Shown here one piece after another: positions 31,666 to 42,499 of a DNA stretch of 64,000 nt (its first letter is position 1; every line of letters begins with the position of its first letter). The stretch is from assembly GCA_039105265.1 (NCBI GenBank), contig JAPFFF010000057.1:995001-1059000 (forward strand). Reading direction: 5' to 3'. The notes under the pieces are model-generated. The model worked only from the letters and a program-made list of their open reading frames with translations, was not told the DNA's origin and made no database searches. The DNA comes from Tritrichomonas musculus. Its lineage: Eukaryota > Parabasalia > Tritrichomonadida > Tritrichomonadidae. The position numbers were made by a program, and so were the translations under genes.

Positions 31666-32425
31666 CCCCATCACTTTTTTCTAGCATATTGGCATATGAA
31701 AACATCGAATCCAGATGACATTCATCTGCAGCCATTTTAAAGTATCTTGCTGCTTCTCCTAGATTAACTGGAACTCCAGTGCCATTTAACAGTAATGTAG
31801 CATATGCATTCATAGATTCTGCATGATATTGATCTGCTGCCATTTTGAGGTATTTGGCTGCCTCTTTTTGATCAACTGGGACTCCTTCACCATTCAATAA
31901 CAAAGAAGCATAAGTATATTTTGATTCCAAATCACCTTTATCTACTAAATTTTTGAGGTATTTAACTGCTTCTTTTTTGTCAATCATGGATCTTTCCCCT
32001 TTTAAAACCTTTAAGGCAATTTTTTTCATTGAAATGAAATGACCTTTTTCAGCTGCCATTTTATAATATTTAATTGATTCTTTCTGATCTATCGGAATTC
32101 CTTCACCTCTTTCTAGCATTATTGCATAATAAAACATTGAGTCTGCATTCCCTTTGTCAGCTGCTATCTTGAAAAACTTGATTGATTCATTCGTATCAGC
32201 TATGATTCCTTTTCCTTTTAGGAGTTTTAGAGCATAATTGTGCATTGCTTTTACATGGCCCTTTTGTGCCGCCATTCCACAGTATTTGGCAGATTCTTCT
32301 TTGAATTTTGTATCTTTAATTTTTTCTATCATTTGAGAATAAGTGAACATTGCTTCAACATGACCTTCATCAGCAGCCATCTTGCAATAATCAGCTGCTT
32401 CTTTATCATTTTCAGAAATTTTCAT
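31643..32425 (-). CDS. Sel1-repeat protein
   Basis: A 260-residue protein made of about seven Sel1-like repeats of 35-37 residues. The pattern is A-x-Y-x-K-x-A-A-D-x-G-x-x-x-x-M, then YAxMLxxGxGVPxDxxEA, for example YYKMAAEKGH and GEGVPVDQKEAAKYLKMAAD. Such proteins are usually adaptors. The start is the ATG at 32425 (MKISENDKEAADYC). The final repeat breaks off at SDGVPADFFH and the frame runs into the antisense of the MBL pseudogene. The C-terminus is therefore probably truncated by the rearrangement that joined the two. Sel1 genes in this group often carry a kinase upstream; none is seen here. Confidence 0.75.
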   Translation of the reverse strand: MKISENDKEAADYCKMAADEGHVEAMFTYSQMIEKIKDTKFKEESAKYCGMAAQKGHVKAMHNYALKLLKGKGIIADTNESIKFFKIAADKGNADSMFYYAIMLERGEGIPIDQKESIKYYKMAAEKGHFISMKKIALKVLKGERSMIDKKEAVKYLKNLVDKGDLESKYTYASLLLNGEGVPVDQKEAAKYLKMAADQYHAESMNAYATLLLNGTGVPVNLGEAARYFKMAADECHLDSMFSYANMLEKSDGVPADFFH

Positions 32426-32428
32426 CAA

Positions 32429-33197
32429 ATCGATTTAGATCAAACGAGTTTTTTTCAACCATTAATTTTTTGAAGATTCAGTAAATTTCATTTAAAAAAA
32501 TACATTTATCTCTCTATCTATGAAGCATTTAATAATAAAACAAATAATTTTAAAATCATAATACTTTTCTAAATATGATAAAAAATCTAATTTTCTGTTA
32601 TAAGTGAATTCTTTTATTTTTTGTATATGGCTTTTTAATGATATTGAAAAACTCAAAATAAGATTTATTCAATTTACGAGTTTATACGACCTACTTTTTG
32701 AGCTTTTCTCAAAAAGTAGGTCCGAATAAACTCGAATTCCTTTCAATTAACACTTTTTGAATAACTTTTTTCTCATAAAAAGTTATTGACATTTTTTTGC
32801 TTGTTATTTTTATTCAAAAAGAGGTTTCATTGAAAGAAATTTCAATTTCTCATAATATATTATTGATTAATTCTACATTTTTTTGGATAAATCAATACTT
32901 TACTATGCAAAAAATTTTTCACTTTAAAATTAATTCCAATTTTTATTTGATTTAAATCAATTCGAGAAAAGTTACAATTTTCTTGCATGAGTATGATTAT
33001 TGGATGCTCTAGAGATTTAATTTTTGAAAAAAAAACTAACAATAGGATAAAAATATTTTCAAAATAATATATAATTTATATTGATTATACACATAATTCA
33101 TTGTCATAGTGAATATGTCGAAATATTACAAATAAACAACACAGTTAAAGGTTTAAATTTGCTTTAGTTAATTAAGTAGTTGAAAAATTAGAGGATA
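32429..33197. other. AT-rich intergenic DNA with a strong hairpin
   Basis: No gene is supported. The palindrome at 32677-32733 is listed separately. It is followed by CACTTTTTGA and AACTTTTT...AAAAAGTT inverted repeats up to about 32790, matching the repeat style at 26895-27364. Confidence 0.6.
32677..32733. repeat. 57-bp hairpin related to the one at 26895
   Basis: Arms of about 26 bp begin CGAGTTTATACGACCTAC, continue TTTTTGAG, and close on CTTTT. A few stem positions are mismatched. Right after it come GAATTCCTTTCAATT and CACTTTTTGA, in the same order as after the hairpin at 26895. This shows that the whole arrangement is one repeat family. Confidence 0.85.
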
Positions 33198-35410
33198 TCA
33201 GTCATTTTGATGTTGGAATTCGTAAGCTTCAATCATCAGCACGCGTTCATCGATTTCTTTTTTCAAATTTTGCTGCTTTGTTGTTAATTTTTTGCTACCT
33301 TCTTCGCTTTTAGTGAACAAGTCGTAGTTGTTTGCTTTCAGTATTTCAAAGATTTCAGCGAATGATGAACGGTTTTCTGGTTCCAGCGCCATGCACTTGA
33401 CAATGAGTTCGCGAACCCAGTTCACAATTGTTTCTGGCAAAGGAGGAAGGACGCCGGTAATTGTGTTTTTCATGTTGAACTTTGGGTAGCTTCCAGTTAC
33501 GATGTAGACAAGAGTGATTCCAAACGCGTAAACGTCAATTTTGTTAGTGTAACGAGAATCATCGTCTTCGTCTGAAGACAAAAGTTCAGGTGCCATGAAC
33601 CTGAGTGTTCCAACTCCTTTTGATTGCGATGTTTCAAGGTCTTCTTCCTTAGCGAGTCCAAAATCACTGATGCGGACGTGTCCCTCTTTGCTCAATAAAA
33701 TGTTCGATGGCTTCAAGTCGCGGTGCATGTAATTATGGCTGTGAATGTAGCGCATTCCAAGGACAACTTCGACGGTGATCATGCATTTCTGGCTCTCGTT
33801 GAGCTGCTTGCTTGCAATGGCCGATTCAAGCGAGCTTGGTTCATAGGACAAAATCAATGAAGGAGGATGTTCGTTATTGCCATAATTCACTGCAATGATG
33901 TCCAAAATGCACGGATGACGGAGAATGAACATCACTTCGCCTTCTGTAAGGAATCGCTTTACTGTCTTGTGATCTGAGTTCTTCAGCTCTTTCATTGCAA
34001 ACTTTTCGTTCTTGATGACAAGTTTGACATTAGATGTTGCACCTTCACCGATCACTGACTGTACAGAATAGTCTGCAAAGTCGAAGAATTCGAGTTCTGA
34101 TGATTTTTCCTTCATTGCGAAAAAGAACTTTTTCAACTTACTGTTTTCATCTTCTAATTTTTGATTTTTGAGCTTGAGTGATTCATTTTCTTGCATTAAT
34201 GATTCAACGTCATTTGGCCTTTCTTTCGTTGCTTTGATTGGCCCATTCGATAAGAGATCAACAATTTCTGGATAATTCTTCTCCCTTGCATAGAAAATGG
34301 CAGTTTTGTAAAATTTTTCTTTTCTAAAATTCCATAAAATAACTGAACATTCCAATCACATGAAAAATGTTTGCTTTAAATGTTATGAATAATTATAAAT
34401 TCATATGTTTTTAATATTGATATCAATGCCTTCTTGTGCTAATAATAATCTTACGATTTCTGTAAAGCCATATCCTACAGCATACATCAATGCGGTATAA
34501 TTTAAATAAGCAAATAAAATTCCATAAAAAAAACAAGATTTCAATCACATGAAAAAAAATTGGATTTAAATTTTTTAAATAATTTTGAATTAAAATGTTT
34601 TGGTAGTTAACTTCAACTCCTCCATGAGACAATATTAATTTAGCAATGTCTGAATGATTTTTCATTAAAGCATACATCAATGGTGTACTATTTAAAAACT
34701 GAAACAAATGTCATCATGAAAAAATGCTATGTTTAAATTTTATAAAATTTTTACATGTTCAAATGCTTTTCGTATTTACATCAATTCCTTCTTTTGTTAA
34801 CAATAACTCAACAATTTTTGTATTACCTTTATCTGCTGCAAAATTCAAAGCTGCACAATTTAATCAACAAATAAAATTTTTAAGGAATTAAAAAAAAATA
34901 AAATTTGAATATAATGAAAACTTTTGTAATCAAATATCTTTGATATTGACATCAATATCATCTCTTTTTACTAATAATTGAACAATTTCAGTATAGCCTG
35001 AATTTGCAGCAAACATCAAAGCAGTTCCATTTAATTTTCTAATTTAATTCCATAAATGAATGAAAATTTCAATATCATGAAAAAAGTAAGATTTAAATAT
35101 TATAAATACTTTCGGATTCAAATGTTTTTACTGTTGACATTAATACCTTCTTGTTTGAGTAATAGTCCAACGATTTGAGTATATCCATTCATTGAAGCAA
35201 GATTTAATGCTGAATCATTAAATTTTGGAGAAAAATTCCACAAATGGTTTGAAATTTCAATATCATAAAAAAATTAGATTTGAATATTATAAATTTTTCT
35301 GTATTATTAATATCTGTACAGTTGATATCAATTTTTTTGTTTGAAAGAAGTTGTCTAACTGTTCCAAGATCTCCTTTTCTAGTTGCATTGAGAAATTCTT
35401 GATTGCTCAT
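33198..35410 (-). CDS. Ankyrin-TKL kinase gene with a spacer after each ankyrin repeat
   Basis: The first coding block starts at the ATG at 35410 (MSNQEFLNATRKGDLGTV), with an initiator-like TCACTTTCTT about 30 bp upstream. Seven ankyrin blocks follow, each in good reading sense (for example NGTALMFAANSGYTEIVQLL and NYTALMYAVGYGFTEIVRLL). Non-coding spacers separate them at 35220-35308, 35032-35120, 34861-34932, 34693-34761, 34503-34593 and about 34322-34403. The final block (to 33198) has a coiled coil and a kinase domain with GEGATSNV, FAMKEL, HRDLKPSN, DFG and APE all present, so it should be active. The stop is TGA. The gene makes sense only if the spacers are removed, yet they lack GT...AG ends and the known trichomonad 3' motif ACTAACACACAG. 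Confidence 0.65.
34322..35308 (-). repeat. Tandem array of ankyrin block plus conserved spacer
   Basis: About six units of 168-190 bp, each one ankyrin repeat (about 99 bp) plus a 69-91 bp spacer. Read on the minus strand, the spacers share ordered landmarks: TTTATAATATTTAAATC, TTTTTCATGTGATTGAAAT and ATGGAATTTTA. Coding blocks end with a motif like AAACATTTGA and begin with TTTAAAT. Spacer lengths are not all multiples of three. Confidence 0.8.
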
Positions 35411-35449
35411 GGTTATATTTATCACAAAAATTTTTTCTAAGAAAGTGAA

Positions 35450-36190
35450 AGTATACCTTTTACATATATGTAAAAAAACGATATTAGGTCCATTTTGGCT
35501 TAACAAACATCAAACATTTGATTTATATATATTGTTAAAAGATTGTAAAGTTTATTTATTTATAAAAATTTAATTTTAATAACAGGATAAATCTATTTTT
35601 ATTAAAATTTTGTTAGTACTAACATTTTATATGAGGTTTTAGAATAATTGAGAAGAAGTATTGATTTTTTTGAGAATATAATTGGTCAGTAATTACAATT
35701 GCTTTTTTTTTTAAAGAAATATCATAATGGAAAGCTATATTAATAGTTATTCTTGAATTTCTAGATAATTCGGGTTAGTCTTTAATATAATAATAATTGT
35801 TTCTTTTATTAATTATTCTATTGATTCATTTCTTCTTCATAAGGTTCCATTTTTTCAAGTGAAACAAGATCTTTCTTTTCTTCATATGCTCTTTCTGGAT
35901 TTTGCTTTTTATCATAGCTTAAAGCAACTTTTGATGTATTATATTTCAACGAGCTGTGATGTAAATTGAATCCCATCATAAATGGGATTCCAATTTTAAT
36001 GAATTGATTTACTGGAAGATTTGGCTGGAACACATATCCAATATTTAATGTTTAACTAATATGTGAAATTTCACCTATTTTGTCAGCCAATAGTATATCT
36101 CTTGCAGCAACAAGTGTCGACAGCATATTAAAAACATTTGAAATTTTCGGATTGTATTTTTCAATTTTTTCAATATTTTTTCCCAATAAA
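35450..36190 (-). pseudogene. Degraded minus-strand gene of unknown family
   Basis: From about 36185 to 35818 the minus strand reads LLGKNIEKIEKYNPKISNVF, LVAARDILLADKIGEISHI, one TAA, then in the same frame GYVFQPNLPVNQFIKIGIPF, SSLKYNTSKVALSYDKK and an acidic tail ending at TAA. The single in-frame stop and missing start suggest a gene remnant. I do not recognise it. Bases 35450-35817 are AT-rich filler. Confidence 0.45.
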
Positions 36191-37250
36191 AACTTTACAT
36201 ATATATATAATTGGTATAGATGTACCTATATATCGAATCTATTTAAATCGATATGCCACGAGAAACCCAAAGATGTTTCAAAGAAAATTTGGTTTGTTTT
36301 TGATTAAAAAATATCATTATTTCTAGATCTATGAAAATAATTCTTATGTTTCATATATTTAAAATAGTATCTAACAAGGAGTATTTTTCAGCATATGAAC
36401 AAAAAATGAAATATTTGGATAGTAAGCCAACAAAGTTGAAATTTGAGTAAAATTTTGAAAATTTTATTATTTTAATCAAAATCATTTATAACTTCAATAA
36501 TTATATTTCAAATCAACTTTTATCCAATATATAATGCATAATATATGATAATAATGATATAAAATGGATTTTTATTAGAGAGGTCTTTGGGCGATTTCTG
36601 ATTATCATATAATTACATTTTTTTTAATACCTCAAATAAATAAAAGAAATATGTAAATTTATCTATTATACAATAGTTAATACTACAAGACAAATTAAAT
36701 GGAAATGGATTATTTGATTATTATTTCAAAATAAGTTTTTTGTTGATCGTTTAAAATTTTATATTGTTTTGCATTTAATCCTGCTTTTGTTCATACATAA
36801 TTACTTGAGATTGCTCTGATTGATTAAATTATATAAAATGCTCTTTTATATACATACATTTAGTATTTTTACGAGTTAATTGCATAAAAATCATTAGTTA
36901 TCAAGTAATTATGTATTTATGCAATTAACTGGAAGAATATCACTTGCGTTGACTTCAACAATTCAGGTGACAATTATCACCACTACCCTCTCATTTCAAA
37001 TAATCGTGTTCTACACTTAGTTTCAAATATTACTTATTATAATCAGGTTCCTAAATTTGAGCAAGATGAAACATTTTTTAAGAGTAATGATGAATCATAA
37101 TTTTTTTTATAAAAAAAGCTTTTATTAAACTTGATTTTTATATATATATATTCTCTGATGTTTATGTATTTTATTGATTGAAAAAAAATCAATTTATTTC
37201 CTATTCAAAAATTATGAAAAATTTATAAAAATTCAAAAGAGACTGCTCCC
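36191..37250. other. AT-rich intergenic DNA with inverted repeats and a coding scrap
   Basis: Inverted arms ATACATAATTACTTGA lie at 36793-36808 and, inverted, 36901-36916. Overlapping them is GTTAATTGCATAAA, inverted at about 36917-36930. Right after it (36930-37100, plus) is a coding-like scrap, WKNITCVDFNNSGDNYHHYP, ending FFKSNDES and TAA, which I cannot identify. Nothing else is supported. Confidence 0.5.
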
Positions 37251-40200
37251 TTAAATTTTAATAATTATAGTCTCCACTGGAAAAGCAGTAACTCCAACCG
37301 ATATTACGGATGATGGTATTTCTATTTGTGCCAATGAAGAGCATGCTCTGAAAGCACTATCTCCAATAGAACTTATTGAAGGTGGAATATTTACTTCTGA
37401 CAAAGATGAGCATCTATAAAAAGCGCAACTATTGATTGAAGTGACAGAAGAAGGAATTCTTATTTTCTTCAACAATGAGCATCCACAGAAAAGGCCTTCA
37501 TCAATCGTTGTTACAGAAGAAGGAATTTCTATTTGTTCCAATGATGTGCATATGCCAAATGCATATTTTCCTAACGACTTTATCGATGGAGGAATTGAAA
37601 TTTGGCATAAAGATGAACATCCATTGAAAGCATAATCTTCAATTGAAGAGACAGAAGGAGGAATTGTTATCTGTGTCAATTTCAAACACCTTCTGAATAC
37701 AGAGTTCTTTATTGAGTTAATTGAGATTGGAAGTTCTATTTGTTTCAATGATTCGCAATCACTGAAAGCACTCTTTTCAATTGAAGTTACAGAATCAAGA
37801 ATTGTTATTTGAGACAGATTTTTGCATTCATTAAATGCAAGTTCACCAATTGATTTTACAGAAGAAGGAATTGAAAAATCATCAAGCGATGTGCATCCAG
37901 AAAAAGTACCAACTTCAATTAAAGTTATAGAAGAAAGAATAATTACCTGCTTAAGAGATGTACATCCATAAAAGGCTCTTCGATTTATGAATGCCACTGA
38001 AGAAGGAATTTCTACATGCTCAAGTGATGTGCAACTTTCGAAGGCTGACTCTCCTATTGAAGTTACAGATGAAGGAATTGTTATTTCTTTCAATGATGAA
38101 CAATCAAAGAAAAATTTGAATCCAATTTCTTTTAAAGATGATAAAATTATTACTTGTTCCAATGATTTGCATTTTTCAAGTATCAAATCATTGGTTGAGG
38201 TTACAGATGGAGGAATTTCTATTTGTAATAATGATATACAATAATCAAAAGCATGTTTTTCAATTGATATAATAGAAGGTGGAATTGTTATTTGTTCAAG
38301 TGACGTGCAAAAGTAGAAAGTTCCATCTTTGATTGTTTTTAAAGAGGGTGACAATGTTATTCGTTTCAACGAAAAACATTGAAAGAATGCAGCAGATCCT
38401 AATGAAGTCACAGAAGAAGGAATTGTAATTTCTTTCAATAATGAACAATAAGCAAAGGCATATTCTTTAATAGATGTCACAGATGAAGGAATTTTTATTT
38501 CTTCCAATGATGAACAAGAACCAAATGCACTTTCGCCAATTGAAGTTACTGAAGCTGGAATTTCAAAATTTGTTAATTTTGAACATCCATCAAAAACGTA
38601 ATTTCCAATTGATGTAATTGAGGCAGACAATGTGACTTGCTTCAATGATGAACATTCACTAAATGCATATTCACCAATTGAAGTTACAGAAGATGGAATT
38701 GTAATTTCTTTTAATGATGAACAGTCACTAAATGCATATTCACCAATTGAAGTTACAGAGGCTGGAATCGTAATTTCTTCTAATGATGAACAATCACTAA
38801 ATGCATATTCATCAATTAAAGTTACAGAAGCAGGAATTGCAATTTTTTTTAATAATGAACAATTATTAAATGCACTATCTCCAATCGAAGTTACAGAGGA
38901 TGGAATTGTAATTTCTTTTAATGATGAACAGCCATCGAATGTGCTTTCTTCAATTGAATCTACAGAAGCAAGAATTGTAATTTCTTCTAATGATGAGCAA
39001 TTACTAAATGCACTTTCTCCAATTGAATCTACAGAAGCAGGAATTGTAATTTTTGTTAATGATGAGCAATTTTTAAATGCACTATCTCCAATCGAAGTTA
39101 CAGAGGATGGAATTGTAATTTCTTTTAATGATGAACAGCCATCGAATGTGCTTTCTTTAATTGAATCTACAGAAGTAGGAATTGTAATTTCTTCTAACGA
39201 TGAACAATTATTAAATGCACTTTCTCCAATTGAATCTACAGAAGCAGGAATTGTAATTTTTGTTAATGATGAGCAATTTTTAAATGCACTTTCTTCAAAT
39301 GATGTCACAGAAGTAGGAATTATCATTTCTTTTAATGATGTACAGCCATCAAATGCACTTTTTCCAATTGAAGTTACAGAATCTGGAATTGTCACTTGTG
39401 TTAGTGATGAACATTTGTAAAAAAAGCATTTTTCAATTAATGTTACTGAATGTGGAATTGTAACTTGAGTCAATAATGTACACTCACTAAATTGGTATTG
39501 TCCAATCGAAGTTACTGAAGATGGAATTGTCACTTGCGCCAATGATGAACAGTTTGCAAACGCATTATCATAAATTGAAACCAAAGAAGATGGTTCTTCA
39601 AATAACAACTTTTCTAATGAAGTACAACCTTTAAAAGATGCTTTGCCAATTGATGTGACTGAAGAAGGAATCGTTATTTCTGTCAAAGAACTGCATGTAT
39701 TAAAACAATAATCACTAATTGAAGTAACTAAAGGAGGAATTTTTATTTCTTTCAATGAACTACATGAATAAAAACAACATTTGCCAATTGAAGTAACTGA
39801 AGAAGGAATTGTTATTTTTGTCAATGAAATACATAAATAAAGAAAAAAATCACCAATTGACGTGATAGAAGAAGGAATTGTTATTTCTTTCAATGAACCA
39901 CATCCATAAAAACAATATCCGCCAATTGAAGTAATTGAAGATTGAATTTTTATTTCTTCCAATCCAAAACATTCGTAAAAAACACCACTACCAATTGATT
40001 CTACCGAGGAAGGAATTGTTATTTTTTTAAGTGTTGTACAATCACGAAAGGCATCATCACAAATTGATTTAACGGAAGAAGGAATTGTTATTTCTTCCAA
40101 TGAAGAACACTTATAAAAGCATTTATCTGGAATTGAAGCAATTGGCGAAGAAATTGATATTTTATTAAGTGCTGAACAATTAAGAAAAGCACTCTGGCCA

Positions 40201-42002
40201 ATTGATATGACAGAAGGAATTATCATTTCAGTCAATGACCTACATGCATAAAAACATGAATCACCAATTGAAATAACTGAAGATTCAATTGTTATTTCTT
40301 CCAAATGAGAACATTCTTGAAAAGCCTCATTACCAATTTTCTCTACTGAGAAAGGAATTGTTATTCTTTTAAGTTTATTACACTGAAAAAAAGCGCCTTC
40401 ATCAATGGATTTTACAGAAGAAGGAATTGTTATTTCTTCCAATGAAGAACATACCCAAAAACAATGATATGGAATTGATGGAATCAACGAAGAAATTGTT
40501 ATTCTTTTAAGTGCTGAACAATGACAAAAGGCACATTCGCCAATTGATATCACAAAAGAAGGAATTGTTATTTCTTTCAGTGAAGAACATCCCCAAAAAC
40601 ATTTATTTGGTATTGAAGTAGTTGTAGACGGGATTTTTATATCGGTCAGTTTGGTGTAATTAAAAAATGTTTTCTTTTTTAATTCAATATTTGGAAATGA
40701 GCTTAATAAAAATTTAACAATTTCATTGGAATCGTTAGCTGCAGCAATACTCAACGGAGAAAAGTAAAATTAAACAATTGAAATTTTATTAGGATAATAC
40801 TAATAAAAATTTTATTTAATTTTTGAATTCGAAAATTTTATTAAATTTAATATTGTGAATGTTATTCAAAAAGTGAACATTTACGCTTACAAAATTAAAT
40901 ATGATTGGTTTTTATTGGAAAAAAAGTGACTTATAATAATTATCTCATTGATATCAATATTACTATGGTTCTTAAAAAGAAACTTAATAATTGCTAAGTG
41001 ATTATATCGGCATGCATAGAAAAAGTAATATTTTATTTGACAATTTTGCAAAAAAGAAAAATTGTAAAATTCAAAGCAAGCTGAAAAAACATCATCAATT
41101 TCATCATAACCGTAACTGTTGCACAAATAATCAGCAATTTGATTATGATGACATTTAATTGCTTCTCTTAATATATTTTTATTCTCTTTTAAGTCTGTTT
41201 CAAACTTGTTTTCAAGAAAATGAATGAGATTTGGATTGTTTCCATGAATCGCAAATTCCCAAATTGATTGATTTACCATTGCTCCTTTCTTTTGCAAGTA
41301 GAGGAATATTTTGAATGATCCAAAAAATGCAGTATATTTAATTAAATTAATGTTTCCATATAAGAAAGGATTTGTTTCAAAAATTGAATCATTTGTCCAA
41401 CTTTTTAAATTACAATTCGTTAGATTCACGTAATTGACAAATTCTTTAATTGAATCATTTCGAATTAACGAACAAATATATTTCTCATTTTCACCTTTTT
41501 TGCGCTTCTCGTTAAAATTATTGAATGCTTCTGAATCAATTTCAAGTATTTTTTGTTCAATTTCTTTTCTTTCTTTTTCGTTATAAAAACTTTTCAGTTC
41601 TGGATAGAAAAAACATTGATAAAAAATATCCTTGCCTGATAAATTCTTGAAAATAGAGTCATCAATCTCTATTATTTGATCTGTAAAAAGAATAAGAAGA
41701 ACCAATTTACTATTTTGGAATATTTCGTAGATTTCATAATTTGTAAATGCTGATTTGATATCTTCTTTTAAATATGCAAAAATCTGCTTAATTTTATCGA
41801 AAAATAATAAATAGCGGTGATGATTTTCTGATATGTTTAATATTATGCCCAATATTTCTCTTAGCTCGTCTTTATTATTACGAAGATTTAGATTATCTAA
41901 AAAGTTTGTTAATTTTACGATGGTAACATTGGAATCATCCATAAATTGTAAAAGATGATCTTGTATTTCGCTTTCTGGAATTAAAAAGGCTTGTTTAGAC
42001 AT
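37251..42002 (-). CDS. Ankyrin-family N-terminus joined to a BspA-like leucine-rich array
   Basis: The gene starts at the ATG at 42002 (MSKQAFLIPESEIQ). Residues to about 355 are the same N-terminal module as at 30385 and 22932 (KYTAFFGSFKIFLYLQ, EAIKCHHNQIADYL), ending in an ankyrin repeat LFKNHSNIDINEI. That frame stops at 40887. Coding resumes at about 40775 with the rest of an ankyrin repeat (PLSIAAANDSNEIVKFLL), then about 48 BspA-type (LRR_5) repeats of 23 residues with core IPSSVTSIGxxAF, ending at TAA, 37251. The gap of about 170 bp falls between ankyrin repeats, as in two other genes of this window. BspA proteins of trichomonads are often surface adhesins, but no signal peptide or membrane segment is seen here, so a cytosolic scaffold is more likely. 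Confidence 0.75.
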
Positions 42003-42079
42003 AAAAAATTTTTGTTGATATTTAAACGATCAAAATGAACTGAAATTATTAAAATTTTTTAATTAGCATGTCATTTTTT

Positions 42080-42499
42080 ATGGAAATTAGCTGAGAGAAT
42101 ATTTCTCAAATTGGATTAAACTTAGAGTCAATCAAAGATATTCCATTTGAAAGTATGAAAAGAAACTTCACATTTGTTGTTGATGGGGTGGAATATCAAA
42201 CAAGCAGAATTATTGCAGATATTTTATCACCTTGAATTCGTCATTTTCATTTCATTGATGAGACAATTAATCAGTTTTACATAAATACCAATATATCTAG
42301 TAATAATACACATGACTTCAACAAAGTTCTATCGTTAATTTCATTTCAAAAAGAAAATCTCAATGAAAACGAAATTCAATATTTCAACCAGATTTTTTAT
42401 GCACTTGGTAATGAAAATCTTTTTAAGAAAATCCAATTAAAGGATGAGATAACGATCAAAAAACGTGTTCAAAGCTTACAAATAGATATAGAACCATGA
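42080..42499 (+). pseudogene. BTB-like N-terminal domain pseudogene
   Basis: A 140-codon frame is open from ATG to TGA except for two internal TGA codons. It reads LESIKDIPFESMKRNFTFVV, YQTSRIIADILSP, IRHFHFIDETINQFYI, YALGNENLFKKIQLKDE. This matches the BTB-like N-terminus of trichomonad leucine-rich and F5/8C proteins, including the one at 22415 (SRI.ADILSP against NKIFADFFSP). Only the N-terminal domain is present. Confidence 0.7.

Noticed and set aside
34322-35308. Ordinary trichomonad introns as the explanation of the ankyrin spacers
   Set aside because: None has the GT start or the conserved ACTAACACACAG-type 3' end known from Trichomonas, so they cannot be called standard introns from sequence alone.
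37432-39420. Plus-strand frames with repeated SPIEVTEDGIVISFNDEQ-like peptides
   Set aside because: They are antisense of the BspA-type leucine-rich array. The repeat structure is inherited from the real gene.
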